This document shows, piece after piece, positions 59,004 through 64,000 of a stretch of 64,000 nt of DNA. Position 1 is the stretch's first letter, and the number at the start of each line of letters is the position of its first letter. The translations under genes were made by a program, and so were the position numbers. The notes below the pieces were generated by a model. It worked only from the letters and a program-made list of their open reading frames with translations. It was not told the origin of the DNA and searched no databases. The stretch is taken from assembly GCA_964242735.1 (NCBI GenBank), contig CAXTAK010000013.1, positions 1-64,000 on the forward strand. The letters run 5' to 3'. The DNA comes from CADCUY01 sp964242735. GTDB lineage: Bacteria; Actinomycetota; Actinomycetes; Actinomycetales; Quadrisphaeraceae.

Positions 59004-59702
59004 TCAGCCCGGGGGTACCAGTGCCAGGTCCAGGGCCGCGGCCACGTGCAGCGCGGTGGTGGGGAACAGCGGGACGGCGGCATCTCCCGGCCTCAGGAGC
59101 AGCTCCAGCTCGGTGCATCCCAGCACCACGCCCTGCGCGCCGTCCGCGACGAGCCCGCCGATGGCGGCCTGCAGCGCCGCCCGGGAGCGCTCGCTGACCA
59201 CTCCCACGCACAGCTCCTCGAAGATCACCCGGTGCACCAGGTCGCGGTCGGCCGGCCCGGGCACGAGCAGCTCGACGCCCGCGGCGGTGAAGCGCTCCCG
59301 GTAGGAGTGCGAGGCCATGGTGAACGCGGTGCCCAGCAGCCCGACCCGGGTCAGGCCCGCGGCGCGCACCGCGGCGGCGGTGACCTCCACCAGGTGCAGC
59401 ACCGGGATCCCGAGACCGGCTGCCACCTGGTCGGCGACGGCGTGCATGGTGTTCGTCGCGATGAGCACCACGTCCGCGCCGGCGGCCTCCAGGCCCTGCG
59501 CGGCGCGGGTCAGCAGCCGCCCCGCGTCGTCCCAGCGGCCCTCGCGCTGGAGGGTGACGATGTCGTCGAAGTCGAAGGAGTGCACCAGCACCGCGGCGGA
59601 GTGCAGACCACCGAGCCGCTCGCGCACCCCCTCGTTGAGCAGGCGGTAGTAGACCGCGGTCGATTCCCAGCTCATGCCGCCGAGCAGGCCGATGGTGCGC
59701 AT
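59004..59702 (-). CDS. aspartate/glutamate racemase family protein
   Basis: A 232-residue racemase-fold enzyme. It starts MRTIGLLGGMSWESTAVYYRLLNEGV (the classic YgeA-type opening) and has VVLIATNTMHAVADQV and VVLGCTELELLL. The second catalytic Cys (GCTE) is present. The first position reads ATNTMH, with Thr-Asn-Thr where two-Cys racemases have Cys-Asn-Thr, as in YgeA-like enzymes. It may racemise amino acids or related acids. ATG 59702 is the start. Confidence 0.88.
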   Translation of the reverse strand: MRTIGLLGGMSWESTAVYYRLLNEGVRERLGGLHSAAVLVHSFDFDDIVTLQREGRWDDAGRLLTRAAQGLEAAGADVVLIATNTMHAVADQVAAGLGIPVLHLVEVTAAAVRAAGLTRVGLLGTAFTMASHSYRERFTAAGVELLVPGPADRDLVHRVIFEELCVGVVSERSRAALQAAIGGLVADGAQGVVLGCTELELLLRPGDAAVPLFPTTALHVAAALDLALVPPG

Positions 59703-59741
59703 GCCACCAGCCTGCCCGACGGCCGAGCCGATCGGGGCCCC

Positions 59742-60956
59742 TCAGGCCGCGATCATCCCGTTCGGGTCGAGGATGTACTTCTTCGCGGCGCCGGCGTCGA
59801 ACTCCTGGTAGCCCTTCGGGGCGTCATCGAGGGAGATGACGGTGGCGTTGACGGCGTCGGCGATCTTGGCCTTGTCGTGCAGGATGCTCATCATCAGGCC
59901 GCGGTTGTACTTCATGACCGGGCACTGGCCGGTGGTCAGGGTGTGGCTCTTCGCCCACCCCAGACCCAGGCGCACCTTGAGCGTGCCCTCCTTCGCGTCG
60001 TCGTCCGCGGCGCCCGGGTCGCCGGTGACGTACAACCCGGGGATGCCGAGCCGGCCACCGGCGCGCGTCACGGTCATCACCGAGTTGAGCACCGTGGCCG
60101 GGGCCTCGCCGCCGCCCGGCCCGTGGGCGCTGGCCTCGAAGCCCACGGCGTCGACCGCGCAGTCGACCTCGGGGATGCCGAGGATCCCCTCGATCTGCCC
60201 CTCCAGCGGACCACCGCTGCCCACGTTGACCGTCTCGCACCCGAAGGTCTTCGCCTGCGCGAGGCGGTCGTCGTTCAGGTCGCCCACGATGACCACGGCG
60301 GCGCCCAGCAGCTGCGCCGACAGCGCCGCCGCCAGGCCCACCGGGCCGGCCCCGGCCACGTACACCGTCGAGCCCGTCGTCACCCCGGCCGTGTACGCGC
60401 CGTGGTAGCCGGTGGGGAAGATGTCGGCCAGCATCGCCAGGTCCTTGATCTTCTCCATGGCCTGGTCCCGGTCGGGGAACTTCAGCAGGTTGAAGTCCGC
60501 GAAGGGCACCATCACGTACTCGGCCTGCCCTCCGAGCCAGCCGCCCATGTCGACGTAGCCGTACGCGGAGCCGGCGCGCGCGGGGTTCACGTTGAGGCAG
60601 ACCCCCGTCTGGCCCTCCTTGCAGTTCCGGCACCGGCCGCAGGCGATGTTGAACGGCACGGAGACGACGTCGCCGACCTCGAGGAACTGGACGTCCTCAC
60701 CCTTCTCGATGATCTCGCCGGTGATCTCGTGGCCGAGGGTCTGGCCCTGCGGGGCGGAGGTGCGCCCACGGACCATGTGCTGGTCGGAGCCGCAGATGTT
60801 CGTCGCGACCGTCTTGAGGATCACGGCGTGGGGCGCCTTCACCGTCTGCCCCTTGGCGTTCGCGACGTCTGCCGGCACCTCCAGCTTGGGGTAGTCGACG
60901 GTCTCGACCGCCACCACGCCGGGCTCCTTGTAGACGACGATGCGGTTACCGCTCAT
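59742..60956 (-). CDS. fdhA: glutathione-independent formaldehyde dehydrogenase
   Basis: A 404-residue zinc dehydrogenase of the Pseudomonas putida FdhA type. Catalytic zinc ligands are in ATNICGSDQHMVRGRTSAPQGQTLGHEITGEI. The structural zinc loop is ACGRCRNCKEGQTGVC, and the NAD loop is VYVAGAGPVGLAAALSAQLLGAAVVIVGDLNDDRL. The family insert CLNVNPARAGSAYGYVDMGGWLGGQAEYVMVPF is present. It oxidises formaldehyde or related aldehydes. gggagg precedes ATG 60956. It stands alone. Confidence 0.92.
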   Translation of the reverse strand: MSGNRIVVYKEPGVVAVETVDYPKLEVPADVANAKGQTVKAPHAVILKTVATNICGSDQHMVRGRTSAPQGQTLGHEITGEIIEKGEDVQFLEVGDVVSVPFNIACGRCRNCKEGQTGVCLNVNPARAGSAYGYVDMGGWLGGQAEYVMVPFADFNLLKFPDRDQAMEKIKDLAMLADIFPTGYHGAYTAGVTTGSTVYVAGAGPVGLAAALSAQLLGAAVVIVGDLNDDRLAQAKTFGCETVNVGSGGPLEGQIEGILGIPEVDCAVDAVGFEASAHGPGGGEAPATVLNSVMTVTRAGGRLGIPGLYVTGDPGAADDDAKEGTLKVRLGLGWAKSHTLTTGQCPVMKYNRGLMMSILHDKAKIADAVNATVISLDDAPKGYQEFDAGAAKKYILDPNGMIAA

Positions 60957-61122
60957 GCGTGTGCCTCCCGTTGCCGCGCCCGCCCCGGCGCGCCTGTGCG
61001 CCGGGGTCAGGCGGTGCGCCGCCGGCCCGGGGCCGCGCTGCACGCGGGACACAACGTGCTCCTCCTCCTCGCTGAGCGCAACCCCCTGCGAGCTCCCAGT
61101 CCCGTGAGCGCTCCCGGGGCGC

Positions 61123-62496
61123 TCAGTCCGGCAGGGCGTTCGCGGCGATGACCCCGGCGTACCAGAGGGCGCTGTCCTTGACGGTGCGCTCCTGGGTGTC
61201 GTAGTCGACGTGCACGATGCCGAACCGCTTGGAGTACCCCTCCGCCCACTCGAAGTTGTCCAGCAGCGACCACAGGTAGTACCCGCGCACGTCCGCGCCG
61301 TCCGCCACCGCCTGCGCGACGGCCTCCAGGTGGTCGCGCAGGTACGCGGTGCGCTCGTCGTCGTGCACCGCGCCGTCCGGTCCCGGCTCGTCCGGGTACG
61401 CCGCGCCGTTCTCGGTCACGTACAGGGGCAGGCCGGGGTTGTCGGTGCCCAGGCGCACCAGCAGGGCGCGCAGCCCCTCGGGGTCGATGGGCCAGCCCAT
61501 GTCGGTGTGGGGGCCCGGCAGCTGCGGGGTCTGCACCCGGTCGGCGGCCACCCACGGGCTGGGCCCCGGCTCGGCGGGCCCGCGGCGCACAAGGGTCGGG
61601 AAGTAGTAGTTCAGTCCCAGCGCATCGAGGGGCTGGGCGATGATCTCCAGGTCGCCGTCGCGCACGAAGGCCCAGTCCGTGACCGCGGCGGTGTCCTCGA
61701 GGACGTCGGTCGGGTACTGCCCGGTCAGGGTCGGGCCGAGGAAGACCCGGTTCTGCAGCCCGTCGAGCTGGCGCACCGCGTCGGCGTCCTCGGCGCTGTC
61801 GCTCTCGGGGACGAAGTGGCCGAGGTTCAGGGTGAGGGCGACGTCGGTGGTCGGGGCCGCGGCGCGCACCGCGTGCGCCGCGAGGCCGTGGGCGAGGTTG
61901 AGGTGGTGCACGGCTGTCAGCGCCGCCGCAGGGTCGGTGACCCCGGGGGCGTGGACCCCGACCGCGTACCCCAGGTACGCCGAGCACCACGGCTCGTTGA
62001 GGGTGATGACCATGGACAGGCGGTCACCGAGGCGCGCGGCGACGACGCCGGCGTACTCCCCGAAGCGCTCGGCGGTGCGGCGGTCGGTCCACCCCCCGGC
62101 GTCGCCGAGGGCCTGCGGCAGGTCCCAGTGGTACAGGGTGGCGGCGGGGGTGATCCCGGCGGCCAGCAGGGCGTCGACGAGGCGGTCGTAGAAGGCCAGG
62201 CCCGCCTCGTTGACTCCTCCGAGGGCGTCGGGGGTGACCTGCGGGGTGATGCGGGGCCAGGCGATGGAGAAGCGGTAGGACCGCAGGCCCAGGCGCTGCA
62301 TCAGCGCGACGTCGGCCTCCCACCGGTGGTAGTGGTCGTCGGCGACGTCCCCGGTGTCACCGCCGGTGACCTTCCCGGGGGTGTGGCTGAAGGTGTCCCA
62401 GATCGACGGGGTGCGCCCGTCCTCGGCGACAGCGCCCTCGATCTGGTACGCGGCGGTGGCCGAGCCCCACACGAAGCCGGGGGGGAAGGTGGTCAT
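61123..62496 (-). CDS. GH1 beta-glucosidase
   Basis: A 457-residue glycoside hydrolase family 1 enzyme. N-terminal motif FPPGFVWGSATAAYQIEGAVAEDGRTPSIWDTFSH. The acid/base Glu is in MVITLNEPWCSAY and the nucleophile Glu in LYVTENGAAYPDE. The barrel end is LWSLLDNFEWAEGYSKRFGIVHVDY. No signal peptide is present, so it acts in the cytoplasm on imported beta-glucosides. aggagc precedes ATG 62496. It stands apart from the purine genes. Confidence 0.93.
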   Translation of the reverse strand: MTTFPPGFVWGSATAAYQIEGAVAEDGRTPSIWDTFSHTPGKVTGGDTGDVADDHYHRWEADVALMQRLGLRSYRFSIAWPRITPQVTPDALGGVNEAGLAFYDRLVDALLAAGITPAATLYHWDLPQALGDAGGWTDRRTAERFGEYAGVVAARLGDRLSMVITLNEPWCSAYLGYAVGVHAPGVTDPAAALTAVHHLNLAHGLAAHAVRAAAPTTDVALTLNLGHFVPESDSAEDADAVRQLDGLQNRVFLGPTLTGQYPTDVLEDTAAVTDWAFVRDGDLEIIAQPLDALGLNYYFPTLVRRGPAEPGPSPWVAADRVQTPQLPGPHTDMGWPIDPEGLRALLVRLGTDNPGLPLYVTENGAAYPDEPGPDGAVHDDERTAYLRDHLEAVAQAVADGADVRGYYLWSLLDNFEWAEGYSKRFGIVHVDYDTQERTVKDSALWYAGVIAANALPD

Positions 62497-62619
62497 GGGT
62501 GCTCCTTCGCACAGGGTGTTCACGGGTCGTCGCGGGATCGTCGGGCAGCAGCGCGGTGGTGGCGCCGACCCCAGTCCTACCGCAGTCCGGCGACACGGCG
62601 CGCTGGGTGAGCGCTGGGG

Positions 62620-63120
62620 TCAGTACTCGGTGCGGTCGGCGCGCGCCGCCCACGCGGTGAAGGGCGCACCGGCGTCGGCGTGGGCGTGCTGGCGGACCGG
62701 CACGGCCCACTGCTCGCGGGGAGTGGTGAACAGGTCGTACAGGGCGCGGTCGTCGAAGCCGGCCGCGGCCGCGTCGTCGCGGTCCGCGGCGTAGACCACG
62801 CGCTCCACCCTGGCCCACAGAGCGGTCACCAGGCACATCGGGCACGGCTCGCAGGAGCTGACCAGCACGCACCCGGTCAGGCGGAAGTCCCCGAGCACCT
62901 GGCAGGCGCGCCGGATCGCGACCACCTCGGCGTGCGCGGAGGGGTCCAGGGTGGGCGTCACGAGGTTCACCCCGGTGGCGATCACGACGCCGCCTCGGAC
63001 CACCACGGCGCCGAAGGGGCCACCGCCGTCGGCGACGTTGTCCCGCGCCAGCTCCAGGGCGAGGCCGACCCAGGCCCGGTCCTGCGTGGAACTGCCCGCA
63101 GCCCCGTCACCGCCGCTCAC
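62620..63120 (-). CDS. nucleoside/guanine deaminase (CDA-fold zinc deaminase)
   Basis: A 166-residue deaminase. The zinc site is SAHAEVVAIRRA (His, catalytic Glu) and VLVSSCEPCPMCLVTALWARV (two Cys). The active-site end FDDRALYDLF and the substrate loop NVADGGGPFGAVVV match bacterial guanine deaminase (GuaD) more than tRNA adenosine deaminase. The reaction guanine to xanthine would feed the xanthine dehydrogenase it follows. GTG 63120 overlaps the upstream stop by four bases. Confidence 0.88.
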   Translation of the reverse strand: MSGGDGAAGSSTQDRAWVGLALELARDNVADGGGPFGAVVVRGGVVIATGVNLVTPTLDPSAHAEVVAIRRACQVLGDFRLTGCVLVSSCEPCPMCLVTALWARVERVVYAADRDDAAAAGFDDRALYDLFTTPREQWAVPVRQHAHADAGAPFTAWAARADRTEY

Positions 63121-64000
63121 CGGGCGACCCCGTGCCGCTCCAGCTCCAGCCACACCCGGTCCCGGCTCATCGGCAGGGCGGTGAAGCGGACGCCGGTCGC
63201 GTCGCGCACCGCGTTGGCCAGCGCCGGGGCGACGGGGTTGAAGGGGCTCTCCGACATCGACTTCGCCCCCCGCGGACCCAGCGCGTCGGCGGTGGCGGCG
63301 AAGAGCACCTCGGTGGCCACCGCGCCCTCCCCGTCGACCGCGCCGAGGGCGTCGGCCCACGTCGGCACGTGGTACCCGCGGAAGACCGGGTTGACCACGT
63401 CGCCGCCGGCGTCCAGGCGCACCTCCTCGTACAGGGCGGCGCCGAGGGCCTGCACCACCCCGCCCTCGACCTGCCCGCGGCACTGCTCGGGGTTGATGAC
63501 GGTGCCGGCGTCGGCGGCGTGCACGCTGCGCAGCACCCGCACCTCCCCGGTGCCCGGGTCCACGGCCACGCGGAAGGCCTGGACGTCGAAGCTCACCGAG
63601 CGCGGCGACCCGCCCCACGACCCGGCCCCGACGAGGTCCTCACCGCGCTCGCGCGCGGCGGCGAGCACCGCGTCCAGCCCGCCGGGGGCGCGCCACCGGG
63701 CCACGCCCCACGCCGCGGCGACCTCGTCGAGGCGCTGCGCGAGGGCCGCCGCCGCGGCAGCGACCGCGCGACCGGCGACCACGGTGCCGGTCGACCCGTA
63801 GGCCCCGGTGTCGTGGGCGACGAGGTCGGTGTCGGAGCCGCGGAGCACCACCTGCCCGGCGCCGATCCCCAGGGCGTCGGCGGCGAGCTGCACGTGCACC
63901 GTGGAGGTGCCGTTGCCGAACTCCGCGGTGCCCACCGACAGCACCACCCGCGCGGCACCGCCTGTTGTGCCGGTGCTGCTGTCGAGCGTGCCGCAAGCGC
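63117..64000 (-). CDS. xdhB: xanthine dehydrogenase, molybdenum-binding subunit (C-terminal part)
   Basis: About 294 codons from the window edge to TGA 63117-63119. Features: GTAEFGNGTSTVHVQLAADALGI, RGSDTDLVAHDTGAYGSTGTVVAGRAV, VHAADAGTVINPEQCRGQVEGGVVQALGAAL, and GAKSMSESPFNPVAPALANAV with the catalytic Glu (SESP for GEPP). It is the Mo-cofactor large subunit of the xanthine-oxidase family. The 5' part lies outside the window. It is cotranslated with the guanine-deaminase-like gene, consistent with guanine to xanthine to urate. Confidence 0.88.
   Translation of the reverse strand, partial: ACGTLDSSTGTTGGAARVVLSVGTAEFGNGTSTVHVQLAADALGIGAGQVVLRGSDTDLVAHDTGAYGSTGTVVAGRAVAAAAAALAQRLDEVAAAWGVARWRAPGGLDAVLAAARERGEDLVGAGSWGGSPRSVSFDVQAFRVAVDPGTGEVRVLRSVHAADAGTVINPEQCRGQVEGGVVQALGAALYEEVRLDAGGDVVNPVFRGYHVPTWADALGAVDGEGAVATEVLFAATADALGPRGAKSMSESPFNPVAPALANAVRDATGVRFTALPMSRDRVWLELERHGVAR

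Noticed and set aside
1..64000. CRISPR arrays, rRNA and tRNA genes, and integrase-flanked att sites
   Set aside because: No regularly spaced repeats, no cloverleaf-like sequence and no phage-type integrase were recognised; a tRNA and covariance-model scan would be decisive.

Overview
The window is very GC-rich, mostly GTG/ATG-started and densely packed with 4-bp start/stop overlaps. Family content (DapF and MiaA in an actinobacterial arrangement, a DUF6986 lyase-like protein beside uricase, CtaG with DUF2243, ECF42 with a DGPF partner, WYL regulators, a DivIVA-like coiled coil, urease without UreE) points to a high-GC actinobacterium. A Kineosporiales-type organism would fit, but the sequence alone does not settle genus. 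One run of 100 N (31969-32068) marks a scaffold gap.

Region 1 (1-28.7 kb) is accessory DNA. It opens with a Shedu-type anti-phage nuclease gene split by an IS5-family (ISL2-like) element with a 3-bp target duplication. Next comes a run of small stress and small-molecule genes, many with their own regulators: a YdeI-like protein, DUF1059, an ECF41-like sigma factor, an ArsR-SRPBCC-VOC operon, three tandem dihydrofolate-reductase-fold proteins, VOC and MarR, GNAT, TfoX and VOC, WYL, and DGPF with an ECF42 sigma factor. A lincosamide-nucleotidyltransferase-like gene follows. Between these lie gene debris and IS remnants (IS3, IS256, a second ISL2-like IS5 element that split an isochorismatase gene). 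A secreted NIDO/TolB-repeat protein, an MFS exporter, an XRE regulator with quinone oxidoreductase and SDR, and a divergent SDR/TetR pair complete the region.

Region 2 (29.3-39.4 kb) holds a minus-strand operon, uraD-uraH-uox-DUF6986-allB-alc-miaA-dapF, in which nearly every gene overlaps the next by four bases. It degrades urate to allantoate and then to ureidoglycolate and urea, and ends with a tRNA-modification gene and a lysine/peptidoglycan gene. Divergent from uraD lie an ankyrin protein and a catalase, which fits the H2O2 made by uricase.

Region 3 (39.4-47 kb) mixes hypothetical proteins, a BKACE-like protein, a fourth dihydrofolate-reductase-like paralog, a VapBC-type toxin-antitoxin pair with a perfect 16-bp palindrome, a broken glycosyltransferase, and a tight three-gene set (PrmC-like methyltransferase, CDGSH Fe-S protein, haem-oxygenase-fold redox enzyme).

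Region 4 (47-53.6 kb) is urease: ureABC-F and ureG-D on the plus strand. Between ureF and ureG sits a minus-strand pair: a DivIVA-like coiled-coil protein and a membrane-anchored protein that reads as a degenerate Ser/Thr pseudokinase. I consider this pair the best candidate for an undescribed system. Region 5 (53.6-64 kb) has a broken hydrolase, SRPBCC, two formaldehyde-dehydrogenase-like zinc enzymes, a CPA1 antiporter, DUF2243/CtaG, an Asp/Glu racemase, a GH1 glycosidase, and a guanine-deaminase-like enzyme following a xanthine-dehydrogenase large subunit cut by the window end. Regions 2, 4 and 5 together outline purine to urate to urea to ammonia. Several of the operon heads (uraD, ureA, ureG, and dapF internally) share a TAGCGT- or TAGGCT-type -10 hexamer seven bases before the start codon, which suggests leaderless transcripts.
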